In this document: positions 17,978 to 26,515 of the stretch, piece by piece
How the letters are laid out: each line of letters starts with the position of its first letter
How positions within the stretch are numbered: position 1 is the stretch's first letter
NCBI GenBank assembly: GCA_037446495.1
Contig: JBBIIL010000004.1
Span: 1-64,000 of the forward strand
Reading direction: 5' to 3'
DNA length: 64,000 bases
DNA from: CAIXZV01 sp037446495
GTDB lineage: Bacteria > Chloroflexota > Limnocylindria > Limnocylindrales > CSP1-4
Position numbers and translations under genes: made by a program
Notes under the pieces: model-generated
Told to the model about the DNA's origin: nothing
The model's database searches: none
Seen by the model: the letters and a program-made list of their open reading frames with translations, nothing else

Positions 17978-20266
17978 CTACCCGAGGTCGCGCTGGACGT
18001 TGAGCACATCCTTGAGCTGCTCCACGCGCCCCATCACCTTGGCCAGCTGCGCGACAGACGCCACCTGGAGCGTCATGGTGAGCATCGCCGTGTGGTCGGG
18101 CGAGACGGACACATTGGCCGCGAGGATGTTCACGCGGTTCTCGGCCATCACCTGGGTCACGTCGGAGAGCAGGCCGGTCCGGTCGTAGGCCTCAACGCGG
18201 ATCGCGATCGGGTACGTCTGCGCGGGCGCCGACTCCCATTCCACGTCGATCAGCCGGGTCACCTCACGCTCGTTCATCACGGTGGGGCAGCTGCGCAGGT
18301 GGACGGTGATGCCCTTGCCCCGCGTGATGAACCCCTGGATCGGGTCTCCCGGAATGGGGTGGCAGCACTTGGCGAAGCGGACGAGGAGGTCCCCCACCCC
18401 CTTCACGCGAACGCCGCCGGCGCGCGCGGGCTGGGGCGCCGCCACCGTCGGCAGCGCGGCCTGCCCGTCATCGAGGACGCCGAGGCGGATGACCACCTGC
18501 TGCGCGGAGACGGCGCCATAGCCGATGGCCGCGTAGAAGTCGTCCATCGTCTCGTGACCGTAGCTCCTCGCGACGTCCGCCACCTTGTCGAGGCCGATCT
18601 GCGCGACGCTGGTCCGGGCCAGCCGGCGCAGCTCGCGGTCGAGCGACTCCCGCCCGTGGACGACGTTCTCGGCGCGGTCCTTCTTCTTGAACCACTGGCG
18701 GATCTTCTCCCGCGCGTGGGAGGTCCGGACGATGTTCAGCCAGTCGCGCGACGGGCCGTGCTCGCCCTTGGTGGTGACGATCTCGACGATGTCGCCGTTC
18801 TTGAGCCGGTAGTCGAGCGGGACGAGCCGGTTGTTGACCTTGGCGCCGATGGTCCGGTGGCCGATGTCGGTGTGGATGCGATAGGCGAAGTCGAGCGGCG
18901 TGGCGCCCGCAGGCAGGTCCTTCACGTCGCCGCGCGGCGTGAAGACGAAGACCTGGTCCTGGAAGATGTCGAGCTTGATGCCCTCGACGAACTCGGTGGC
19001 ATCGTGGTCGCCGACGTCGCGCTGCCACTCCATCAGCTGGCGCAGCCAGGCGAGCTTGGCGTCGTAGTCGCGCTCCGACTTGGAGCCCTCCTTGTACCGC
19101 CAGTGCGCTGCGATCCCCACCTCGCTGACCTGGTGCATCGCACGGGTGCGGATCTGGATCTCGAGGGGCTTGCCGTCGAGCGCGATCACCGCCGTGTGGA
19201 GGCTCTGGTACAGGTTGTTCTTGGGGACCGCGATGTAGTCGTCGAACTGGCCGGGAATGGGCCGCCACAGCGCGTGGACGATGCCGAGGGCCGCGTAGCA
19301 GTCGCGGATCTCGTCCACCAAGATCCGGATGGCGTAGACGTCGTAGATCTCGCCGAACTCCGCGCCCTTGCGCTGCATCTTCTTGTAGATGCTGTAGATG
19401 TGCTTGGGTCGGCCCTGAAGCTCGGTGTCGAGGCCCGCGGCGGCCAGCTCCGGGCGCAGCTCCTCGATGGCGCGCTCGATGTAGCTCTCGCGGCCCTTCC
19501 GGCGGGTGTCCAGGAGCTTCGCCAGCTCGCGGTAGGCCTCGGGCTCGAGCGCCTTGAAGCTGAGGTCCTCCAGCTCCCACTTGATCTGCCAGATGCCCAG
19601 CCGCTCCGCCAGCGGGGCATAGATCTCCATGGTCTGGCGGGCGATGCGCTGCTGCTTCTCGTTCGGCAGCGCACCGAGCGTGCGCATGTTGTGGAGACGG
19701 TCGGCGAGCTTGATCAACACCACGCGGATGTCGTCCGCCATCGCGAGGAACATCTTCCGGATGTTCTCGGCCTGCTGCTGCTCGTGGCTGTGGGTGCTGA
19801 ACTTGGACAGCTTGGTGACGCCGTCCACCATGTGCGCGATCTCGGGTCCGAAGCGCTCCTCGACGTCCGCGAGGCTGTACTCGGTGTCCTCCGGGACGTC
19901 GTGGAGCAGGGCCGCCGCCACCGCAACAGGGTCGATGCCGAGGTCAGCGAGGATCTGCGCCGACGCGATCGGGTGCATGACGTACGGCTCGCCCGACGCT
20001 CGGACCTGGCCACGATGGGCATCGACCGCGAGGGCGAAGGCGCGCTCGACCACGCCGAGGTCCGCCTGCGGGTGGTGGCCGCGCAGCGCGTTCATCAGGT
20101 GGACCCGTGCCGTTCCGGGATCCTTGTGGCCCCGATGCGGGCGATGCGCCTCGCCCTCAACCGGTGCGACCGGCCCCCCATCGCGTCCGCGCCGGCCGGC
20201 CCGCTCCTTCGCGGGGCGCGGCTTCACGACGCGCTCCTCGGGGTCGCGGACGACGGAGTCGGCCAT
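17978..20266 (-). CDS. rel: RelA/SpoT-family (p)ppGpp synthetase/hydrolase
   Basis: The 762-residue long-form Rel contains an HD hydrolase domain (HDVPED at residues 122-127, intact), a synthetase domain (GRPKHIYSIYKKM near 285-297, EIYDVYAIRI near 306), TGS, helical, zinc-finger (CCHPIPGDPI near 631) and C-terminal ACT domains. The hydrolase motif looks functional, so it is probably bifunctional. The synthetase substrate-loop motif reads QFDD (340-343), closer to the acidic EXDD of synthetase-only RelA than to the RXKD usual in bifunctional enzymes. A basic ~60-residue N-terminal extension precedes the HD domain. TAGACT lies 6 nt before the ATG. Confidence 0.95.
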   Translation of the reverse strand: MADSVVRDPEERVVKPRPAKERAGRRGRDGGPVAPVEGEAHRPHRGHKDPGTARVHLMNALRGHHPQADLGVVERAFALAVDAHRGQVRASGEPYVMHPIASAQILADLGIDPVAVAAALLHDVPEDTEYSLADVEERFGPEIAHMVDGVTKLSKFSTHSHEQQQAENIRKMFLAMADDIRVVLIKLADRLHNMRTLGALPNEKQQRIARQTMEIYAPLAERLGIWQIKWELEDLSFKALEPEAYRELAKLLDTRRKGRESYIERAIEELRPELAAAGLDTELQGRPKHIYSIYKKMQRKGAEFGEIYDVYAIRILVDEIRDCYAALGIVHALWRPIPGQFDDYIAVPKNNLYQSLHTAVIALDGKPLEIQIRTRAMHQVSEVGIAAHWRYKEGSKSERDYDAKLAWLRQLMEWQRDVGDHDATEFVEGIKLDIFQDQVFVFTPRGDVKDLPAGATPLDFAYRIHTDIGHRTIGAKVNNRLVPLDYRLKNGDIVEIVTTKGEHGPSRDWLNIVRTSHAREKIRQWFKKKDRAENVVHGRESLDRELRRLARTSVAQIGLDKVADVARSYGHETMDDFYAAIGYGAVSAQQVVIRLGVLDDGQAALPTVAAPQPARAGGVRVKGVGDLLVRFAKCCHPIPGDPIQGFITRGKGITVHLRSCPTVMNEREVTRLIDVEWESAPAQTYPIAIRVEAYDRTGLLSDVTQVMAENRVNILAANVSVSPDHTAMLTMTLQVASVAQLAKVMGRVEQLKDVLNVQRDLG

Positions 20267-20272
20267 CCGCGA

Positions 20273-20278
20273 AGTCTA
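20273..20278 (-). promoter_or_regulatory. Candidate -10 of rel (leaderless type)
   Basis: TAGACT ends 6 nt before the rel ATG with no Shine-Dalgarno between them. Confidence 0.5.
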
Positions 20279-20322
20279 CCGCGCCATTTCGACGGTGGCC
20301 GGGGCCCGGGCGCCGGGCGGCC

Positions 20323-21036
20323 TCAACCGCCCAGCAGGCTCACCACGAGGTCGCCTGCCAGCACGACGTTCCCGGCCGCGTCCACCCTCACCGATGTCAC
20401 CTTCATCGGGACGTCCTCGCCCGCCCGCAGCAGCGTCACGGGCGCGATGCCGTCCGCGGTGGCGACGAGGTCCCCGCTCCCGTCCACGGACAGCGTTGCC
20501 GTCAGCAGCCTCGCCGACTTCACGACTACCTTGTCCGGCGCGCTGAGGTGGACGGCGGACGCTGGGACCGCCGCCCCGGTCACGGACGCGACCTCAGCGG
20601 CCACGAGCGCCTGCGCGTCGGCCACGGCGACCGTGGTCGTTGCCGTGACCTGTCCCCCGCCCCCAGCCAGGTTGACCGCCCCGAGGCCCAAGGGCTGCCC
20701 GGCGACATTGGGCACCGTGACCCCCGTCAGCCGCCCGGCGACGCTGGCTGCTGAGCGGTCGAGGATCGAGGCGTCGAGCAGCGTCACGTCAAGCGCGCCG
20801 ATGTGGAGGCCGCGGAACGTGGCGCTGGTGGCCCGCACCCGGACGCGATCGGCATGCAGCGAGAGCAGGTTCCAGGGAGGGTCAGCGGACACGCTGACCG
20901 TGATGTCGTCAGCCTGGAGGCCCGCCGCCTTGACGCCGGCCGTGAGCACGCCGGCCGCCACCGCCGGCAGGCCGATGAAGACGACGAGCGCCACGACGAC
21001 AGCGGCCAGGCCGATCGTGAACAGGCAGCCGCGCAC
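20323..21036 (-). CDS. DUF2993 (LmeA-like) lipid-binding envelope protein
   Basis: The 237-residue protein has one N-terminal hydrophobic helix (residues 5-30) and then a repeat-poor beta-rich domain of the DUF2993 type, with SLHADRVRVRATSATFRGLHIG and a C-terminal VRVDAAGNVVLAGDLVVSLLGG. In mycobacteria the family member LmeA is a periplasmic phospholipid-binding protein needed for lipomannan elongation; here only a role in envelope lipid binding is inferred. GTG at 21036 is 4 bp after the murE stop. The longer frame upstream reads through murE and is not used. It is the last gene of the envelope operon. Confidence 0.75.
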   Translation of the reverse strand: MRGCLFTIGLAAVVVALVVFIGLPAVAAGVLTAGVKAAGLQADDITVSVSADPPWNLLSLHADRVRVRATSATFRGLHIGALDVTLLDASILDRSAASVAGRLTGVTVPNVAGQPLGLGAVNLAGGGGQVTATTTVAVADAQALVAAEVASVTGAAVPASAVHLSAPDKVVVKSARLLTATLSVDGSGDLVATADGIAPVTLLRAGEDVPMKVTSVRVDAAGNVVLAGDLVVSLLGG

Positions 21037-21040
21037 TGCG

Positions 21041-22663
21041 TCAGGCGCCCCGGAAACCCAACTCGCCGAGGATCTCCCGGGCTGCCGCCGCCTCGTCCCA
21101 TGGGACGGCGCCGGTCGCGTAGAGGATCGTGGGCTCATGGCCCTTGCCGGCAAGGAGCACCACGTCACCCGGGCGGGCCCGCCCGAAGGCGGCGACGATG
21201 GCAGCGCGACGGTCGGGGATCCCGAGCACGTCCTCGCCCGCACGCCTCCCGGCGGCAACCGCGCCGCCCACGATCTCCGCCACGATCGCCGCGCCGTCCT
21301 CGCCGCGCGGGTCCTCGTCCGTGGCCACGACCAGCCGGCAGCGCTCGCCCGCAATCCGGCCCATCACGGCGCGCTTCACGGTGTCGCGCTCGCCCGCGGA
21401 GCCGAACACGGCGATCAGCCCGCCGCCGCCCGCCTGCGCCACAGGGGCCAGGATCTCGAGCACGCCCTGGAGCGAGGCCGGCGAGTGGGCGTAGTCCACG
21501 ATCACCGAGAAGGGCTGGCCTTGCGCGATGCGCTCCATGCGCCCGGGGACGCCTTCCACCGCCGCGAGGCCGGCGCGGACCCGGCCCGGCGGCAGGCCCA
21601 GCGCCTCGCCGAGCGCCACGACGGCAAGCGCGTTGTGGACGTTGAACCGGCCCGCGAGCTGGAGGTCAAGCTCGGCGGCTCCCGACGACGCCACGTACTC
21701 GATGTGCAGTCGGCGGGCGTCCTCGTCGGCGGCCGTGGCGCGCACGTCCGCGTCGGCAGACCAGCCGTAGCTGGTGACCGGCGCGCCGGCGTCGGCGGCG
21801 GCCCGCTCGAACCAGGCCCGGTTCGGGTCGTCGGCGTTGATGACGGCAGTCTTGGGCCACGGGCTGCCCCGCACGGCCTTCCGCGGGTTCTCCGGTCCCT
21901 CCGCCAGCGCCCCGAACAACCGGGTCTTCGCCTCGCGGTAGCGCTCGAAGGTGCCGTGGAGCTCAAGGTGCTCGTGGGTCAGATTTGTGAAGATCGCCGC
22001 GTCGTAGGCGGTGCCCAGCACGCGGCCCAGCTCCAGCGCATGCGATGTCGTCTCGACCACCGCCACGTCGTCGCGGGCCGCGACCATTGCCGCCAGCGTC
22101 GCCTGGAGCTCCGGGGCGCTCGGCGTGGTCACGTGCGCCTCGTGGCGCTCGCGGAGCCCGCCCAACCGCGTCTCCACGGTACCGATGAGCCCCGTCCGCA
22201 GGCCCGACGCCTCGAGCGCCGCGGCGGCGAGGAACGACGTGGTCGTCTTGCCGTCCGTCCCGGTCACACCTACGATCCCGAGATCGAGCGACGGGTCGCC
22301 GTACCACCAGTTCGCCGCGGCGGCCAGCCCCCGGCGGGTGTCGCGGACCACCACCTGGGGAATGGCGAGGCCGGGGATCTCGTGCTCGACCATCGCGGCC
22401 CCGGCCCCGGCGGCTGCCGCCCGCGCGGCGAACTCGTGGCCGTCGACGTGGAAGCCGTGCACCGCCACGAACAGCCGGCCGCCGCCCGCCTGCCTCGAAT
22501 CCTCCGTCACGCCGAACACGCTCCGCTCGGCGAGCGCCTCGTCCACCGGGCCGGCCAGCAGGTCGGCAGCCGCGAGCCGCTCCAGCATCCCGGACAGCGG
22601 CCGGCGCTCCCGCGGCCCGCTCCGGGCGATCAGGCGCTCGATCGGCGTGGCCTCGCCGGTCAC
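21041..22663 (-). CDS. murE: UDP-MurNAc-tripeptide ligase MurE
   Basis: The 540-residue Mur ligase adds the third amino acid to UDP-MurNAc-L-Ala-D-Glu in the cytoplasm. Its ATP loop is GVTGTDGKTTT (132-142), followed by TTPSAPELQ and FTNLTHEHLELHG. The C-terminal ligase domain ends with VVLLAGKGHE. The residue-3 specificity motif, DNPR in DAP-adding enzymes, reads EDPR (within TDEDPRGED, near 448). Thus DAP cannot be assumed and Lys or Orn is possible. GTG at 22663 overlaps the femX stop (GTGA), and the ~45-residue N-terminal extension starts there. It is flanked by Fem-like ligases and a DUF2993 gene. Confidence 0.94.
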   Translation of the reverse strand: MTGEATPIERLIARSGPRERRPLSGMLERLAAADLLAGPVDEALAERSVFGVTEDSRQAGGGRLFVAVHGFHVDGHEFAARAAAAGAGAAMVEHEIPGLAIPQVVVRDTRRGLAAAANWWYGDPSLDLGIVGVTGTDGKTTTSFLAAAALEASGLRTGLIGTVETRLGGLRERHEAHVTTPSAPELQATLAAMVAARDDVAVVETTSHALELGRVLGTAYDAAIFTNLTHEHLELHGTFERYREAKTRLFGALAEGPENPRKAVRGSPWPKTAVINADDPNRAWFERAAADAGAPVTSYGWSADADVRATAADEDARRLHIEYVASSGAAELDLQLAGRFNVHNALAVVALGEALGLPPGRVRAGLAAVEGVPGRMERIAQGQPFSVIVDYAHSPASLQGVLEILAPVAQAGGGGLIAVFGSAGERDTVKRAVMGRIAGERCRLVVATDEDPRGEDGAAIVAEIVGGAVAAGRRAGEDVLGIPDRRAAIVAAFGRARPGDVVLLAGKGHEPTILYATGAVPWDEAAAAREILGELGFRGA

Positions 22664-23787
22664 TCGCGCCCTCGGCCAAGCTGCCGGGCGAGACGGCTCG
22701 TCACGCGGCCCGCCTGGTAGCGCCACGGACGGGCCACGCGCTCCTGCGCGCCCGCGAGCGCCACCCAGTGCGCCCCGAAGGATCGCTTGTGCTCGTACAG
22801 GCCGTACGTGGGCTCGCCGGGCACGGGCTCGCGCCGTGCGCCGACCACGTCCACGCCGCCCAGGTCCATCTCGGCACGGCCCTCGGCCAGGGCCAGCTGG
22901 ATCGCGCGCCAGCGCAGCAGGTGCATGGTCCCGGCATGCGCCCGCCGCGTGTCCGCGACGTCCGCCGAGTGGGCCGTGGAGAGGCGGCGCCCGTGGCGGT
23001 ACAGGACCAGGCCGCCGAGGAGCGCGCCGTCGTCGTGGGCCCGCGCCTCGAGGTAGACGAGGTGGCCGGCGGCCAGCGCCCGCTGCCACCAGGCGACGAA
23101 CTCGTCGGGGCCCGCGAAGTCGAACCCGCGACGCTCGCCGGTGGCGCGAAGCATGGCGTAGAACCGGGCGAACGCGTCCCCCGCCGCCTCATCGCCGCCG
23201 GCATCCTGCGCGCCCTCGAGCGCCGACCCCGCCGCGTCCCAGCGCAGCACGCGCGTCTGGTCGCGCTCGGCACGGCGGATCCGCTGGCGGGTGGCCTTGG
23301 CGATGCCGTCGAGCAGCTCGGGCTCGCCGGCGCCCCGCAGGTCGAGGGCCGTCCGGTGGCGCGACGGCTGGATCTCGGGGATGGCGTGAAAGCCGGAGGC
23401 AGCGAGGGCATCGCGGTAGGCGGCATCGCCCGCGGCCACCTCGGGATCGGCGGCCAAGACGTCGATCCCCTGCCCGTCGAGGAGGCCCGTGACGGCGGTG
23501 AGCGCCTCGCCGACGGCCGCGCCCGAGCCGTCGCCGGTCCACGGCTCCCCCGCGCCGACGGGCCCGCGCGCGATGTACGCCGAACCGCCGCCGACAACTG
23601 GCCAGCGACGCTCCAACACCAGCGCTCGCTGCTCTCCGATCGCGAGGAACCGCGGCCGCCAGCCCCGTGCCGCACGGTGCTCGGCCCAGGCCCGTGATTG
23701 CAGGATGTGCCCTCCCGGGGCATCCACCGCGGCGGCGTCCCAGCCGTCGAGCTCGGTGCCGGAGAGCTCGCGCACCGGAGTGGTCAC
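22660..23787 (-). CDS. FemAB-like peptidoglycan bridge ligase 2 (GNAT-type acyltransferase)
   Basis: The 375-residue protein shows the two-lobed GNAT fold of FemX-type aminoacyl-tRNA:lipid II ligases. QSRAWAEHRAARGWRP is near the N terminus, AKATRQRIRRAERDQTRV marks the canonical helix-loop, and LVLYRHGRRLSTAHSAD with LRWRAIQLALAEGRAEMDLGG and YGLYEHKRSFGAHWV mark the second lobe (the K-x-x-F-G signature of Fem proteins). It probably adds an amino acid to the stem peptide side chain. GTG at 23787 overlaps the preceding fem stop (GTGA). It is distinct in sequence from the neighbouring Fem protein, so the pair may add successive residues. Confidence 0.82.
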   Translation of the reverse strand: MTTPVRELSGTELDGWDAAAVDAPGGHILQSRAWAEHRAARGWRPRFLAIGEQRALVLERRWPVVGGGSAYIARGPVGAGEPWTGDGSGAAVGEALTAVTGLLDGQGIDVLAADPEVAAGDAAYRDALAASGFHAIPEIQPSRHRTALDLRGAGEPELLDGIAKATRQRIRRAERDQTRVLRWDAAGSALEGAQDAGGDEAAGDAFARFYAMLRATGERRGFDFAGPDEFVAWWQRALAAGHLVYLEARAHDDGALLGGLVLYRHGRRLSTAHSADVADTRRAHAGTMHLLRWRAIQLALAEGRAEMDLGGVDVVGARREPVPGEPTYGLYEHKRSFGAHWVALAGAQERVARPWRYQAGRVTSRLARQLGRGRE

Positions 23788-24866
23788 GCGTCGCCCCCGC
23801 CGTCGCCCTCGTAACCCGCGGCCGTCTGACCGCCCGAGCCCCGCAGCCCGTGTCGCGCCCGCTCGACCCGGACGCGCGCCTTCAGCGCAGCCGAGTACGT
23901 GGTCCGGCCCAGCCGGTCGAGGATGAGGTCCCAGGCCCCGATGTAGCGGATCTCCCGCCCACCGAAGCCGGTCTTGAAGTGCGCGATGCCGGGGTGCGCG
24001 AGGCCCCACAGGTCGTAACTCGTGGCGCCCGACTCGCGCGAGGAGCGGATCGCCTCCCACTTGAGCAGGTAGTTGGCGCGCGAGTCGGCGCCCGCCCGTG
24101 TCATGCCGCCGTACGGCTCCACCACGCGGGACCCGGCCCGCACGAGGAGCAGCGTCGCGACGGGCGTGCCGTCCGCGAGCTCGGCGAACAGGAGGCGCGC
24201 GCGGCCGTCGGGGGCGTAGGCGTCCCAGACGTCACGGTATGCGGACGGCGATCGGATGAGGAACCCCGCCCGCTCGGCCGTCTCGCGGTAGATCGCGTAG
24301 AACTCCTCGAACCGCTCTGGGCCCGCGTCGACGATGCGCACGCCGCCGGCCCGCGCCCGGTTCACGTACTGGCGCCACTTCTTGCGCAGGTCGCCCCACA
24401 GCGCCGCCTCGTCGCCCGTGAGGTCGATGACGCGGGTCGTGTGGGGCTGGACGGGCGGGGCGTCGCGCCAGCCGGCGGCCCGGAGGGCGTCCCTGACCGC
24501 GCCGGCCTCGTCGGGACCGGCGCCGCGCTCGACCTCGGGGTCGATGCGCAGGTGGCTCGCCCGCGAGCCCGCCAGGCCGGCCCGCGTGGCGGCGGTGAAG
24601 GCGCGAACGCTCTCCGCATCCCAGCTCGCGAGCACGGGCCCGCGAGGCGCGTACCCGAAGGCCCAGGGCAGCGGTCCAGCGCGGCGCAGCAGCACCTGGA
24701 CGCCCGACTGCGCCCCGGGCACGAGGAGCCGCCTCGAGGACCAGCCGTTGACGGCCTTGACGCGGGCCCATGCGGAGAGCTGGAGGTAGGAGCCGCGCGG
24801 GTTGGCCTCCACCAGGGCGTCCCAGGAGGCCCGGTCGGGCTCGCGGAGGCCGGCGGCCGGCGTCAT
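23784..24866 (-). CDS. FemAB-like peptidoglycan bridge ligase 1
   Basis: The 360-residue protein has the Fem layout: NPRGSYLQLSAWARVKAVNGW at the N terminus, PLPWAFGYAPRGPVL, LRKKWRQYVNRARAGGVRI in the first lobe, and YGGMTRAGADSRANYLLKWEAI plus HFKTGFGGREIRYIGAWD in the second. These match FemA/FemX-type transferases, which use aminoacyl-tRNA to branch the peptidoglycan stem. Its ATG overlaps the murJ stop (ATGA at 24866-24863). The coiled-coil arm of staphylococcal FemA is absent, as in single-residue ligases such as Weissella FemX. Amino acid specificity is unknown. Confidence 0.86.
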   Translation of the reverse strand: MTPAAGLREPDRASWDALVEANPRGSYLQLSAWARVKAVNGWSSRRLLVPGAQSGVQVLLRRAGPLPWAFGYAPRGPVLASWDAESVRAFTAATRAGLAGSRASHLRIDPEVERGAGPDEAGAVRDALRAAGWRDAPPVQPHTTRVIDLTGDEAALWGDLRKKWRQYVNRARAGGVRIVDAGPERFEEFYAIYRETAERAGFLIRSPSAYRDVWDAYAPDGRARLLFAELADGTPVATLLLVRAGSRVVEPYGGMTRAGADSRANYLLKWEAIRSSRESGATSYDLWGLAHPGIAHFKTGFGGREIRYIGAWDLILDRLGRTTYSAALKARVRVERARHGLRGSGGQTAAGYEGDGGGDA

Positions 24867-26515
24867 CCGCGACCGCGACGGTGCGTGAGGTCAAGCACGA
24901 TCCCGAGGATACGGCGCGGCTCCTCGATCCGCAGCGCCAGCGACGCGCCGAGCAGCACCGCACCGCCCGCCGCGGTGGCCAGGCAGAGCCGCACGAGCGC
25001 AAGCGCGAAGCCGGCGTTCACGCCCCAGAGGCTCACCAGCGCCACGGTCACGCCCCAGGCGACGAGCGCACCCGGCACGGCCGCGACCATGGACTTGGCC
25101 ATGACCAGCCAGACCTCCCCGAGGCCGAGGCCGGGCAGGCGGCGCCCGAGGAGGACGACCAGGATCACGGTCTCGAGCCAGGCCCCGACCGCGATCGCCA
25201 CCGCCAGGCCCGTCAGGCCGAGCGGGCCCACGAGCGCGACGCCCACGACGATGTTGACGCCCACGGCCACTAGCCCAGCGATCAGCGGCGTGGCCGTGTC
25301 CTGAAGCGCGTAGAAGGCGCGGGCGAGGACGGCGATCAGCGAGTGGGCCGTCAGGCCGAGCATGAACACGGCCAGTGAGACCGTGACCCAGCCCAGGATG
25401 GTGGCGTCGAGGTGGCCCAGGCCGTAGGCCTCGCGGACCACGTCGCCGGCCGCCGGGATGCCGAGCGCCGAGATGCCCAGCATCACGAACGCGAGCAGGC
25501 TGAGGCCCCGCACGAGCAGACGGTGGAACGCCGCCGTGTCGCCCGTCGCCGCCTCGCGCGAGAGGGAGGGCAGGAGCACCGTGCCCAGCGGAACCCCGAT
25601 CACGCCGATCGGGATCTGGAGCAGCGCGAACGCGAGCGTGAAGGCCGTGATGGAGCCGGTGGGCAGCGAGGTGGCCAGCGCGGTGACGACGAGGAACACG
25701 ATCTGCGTCGCTCCCAGGCCGATGGTCCGCGGACCCATGAGCACGAGCGCCTTGCGCGTGGGCCCGTCGTCGAGGGCCACGGACGGCCGCAGGCGGGCGC
25801 CGATCGAGAGCAGCCCCGGGATCTGGACGACCAAGTGGCCGGCCGCACCCACGACGACGCCCACGGCGAGGCCGTTCACGCCCAGGACCGGCACGGCGAA
25901 CAGCGCGCCGCCGATGATCCCGACGTTGTAGACCAGCGGGGCGACCGATGCGGCCGCGAATCGGCCTCGGGCGTTGAGCGCCGCCGAGGCGATCGCACCG
26001 CCCGCCATGAACAGCGGACTCAGCAGCATGACCTTGGTGAGGTCCGTGGTCATCTGCAGCTTGGCGCCCGTGAACCCGGGCGCGATGAACGCGACGAGCT
26101 GCGGCGCGGCAAGCTCCGCGATCACGACCAGGACGAACAGCGCGCTGAGGATGAGCGTGGTGATGGTGGACACCACGCGCCACGCACGCCTGGTCTCCCC
26201 GGTGGCGAACAGGCCCGCGATCACCGGGACCAACGCGGACGCGACGGCACCCGCGGCCACCAGCTGGAACAGGAAGTCGGGGACCCGGAACGCGGTATTG
26301 AACGCGTCGAGACTCGCGGGATCGGGCACGGCCCGCACGATCGCGATGTAGCGCACGAAGCCCAGCACCCGGGAGGCCAGCGACGCCACCGTCACGATCA
26401 GCCCGGCGGTCACCAGCGCCCGCGTCGTGGACGAGCCCGCAAGGGTCACGCCTGGGGGCGCGATGGCATCCTCGAAGTCCTCGACGTTCACCGGGTCCAG
26501 GGTGGGCTCGTCCAT
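24863..26515 (-). CDS. murJ: Lipid II flippase MurJ (MVF family)
   Basis: The 550-residue protein has about 14 membrane helices after a ~30-residue acidic cytosolic tail. VASLASRVLGFVRYIAI, FNTAFRVPDFLFQLVAAGAV and ARAFYALQDTATPL are MurJ hallmark segments with the conserved arginines of the central cavity. It moves lipid II across the membrane, delivering the substrate that MurE and the Fem ligases help to build. The start ATG shares one base with the Xer stop (TGATG at 26515). An upstream extension to 27217 belongs to the overlapping recombinase gene. Confidence 0.93.
   Translation of the reverse strand: MDEPTLDPVNVEDFEDAIAPPGVTLAGSSTTRALVTAGLIVTVASLASRVLGFVRYIAIVRAVPDPASLDAFNTAFRVPDFLFQLVAAGAVASALVPVIAGLFATGETRRAWRVVSTITTLILSALFVLVVIAELAAPQLVAFIAPGFTGAKLQMTTDLTKVMLLSPLFMAGGAIASAALNARGRFAAASVAPLVYNVGIIGGALFAVPVLGVNGLAVGVVVGAAGHLVVQIPGLLSIGARLRPSVALDDGPTRKALVLMGPRTIGLGATQIVFLVVTALATSLPTGSITAFTLAFALLQIPIGVIGVPLGTVLLPSLSREAATGDTAAFHRLLVRGLSLLAFVMLGISALGIPAAGDVVREAYGLGHLDATILGWVTVSLAVFMLGLTAHSLIAVLARAFYALQDTATPLIAGLVAVGVNIVVGVALVGPLGLTGLAVAIAVGAWLETVILVVLLGRRLPGLGLGEVWLVMAKSMVAAVPGALVAWGVTVALVSLWGVNAGFALALVRLCLATAAGGAVLLGASLALRIEEPRRILGIVLDLTHRRGRG

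Noticed and set aside
17780..22720. A 1646-codon open frame on the plus strand
   Set aside because: It lies antisense to rel, the DUF2993 gene and murE, whose domains are clear. Long antisense frames are expected in ~70% GC DNA and its composition has no recognisable domains.
22663..23089. Longer murE start at 23089
   Set aside because: The extra 142 codons run antisense-like through the Fem gene and have Arg/Pro-rich shadow composition; the GTGA overlap at 22663 gives a normal start.
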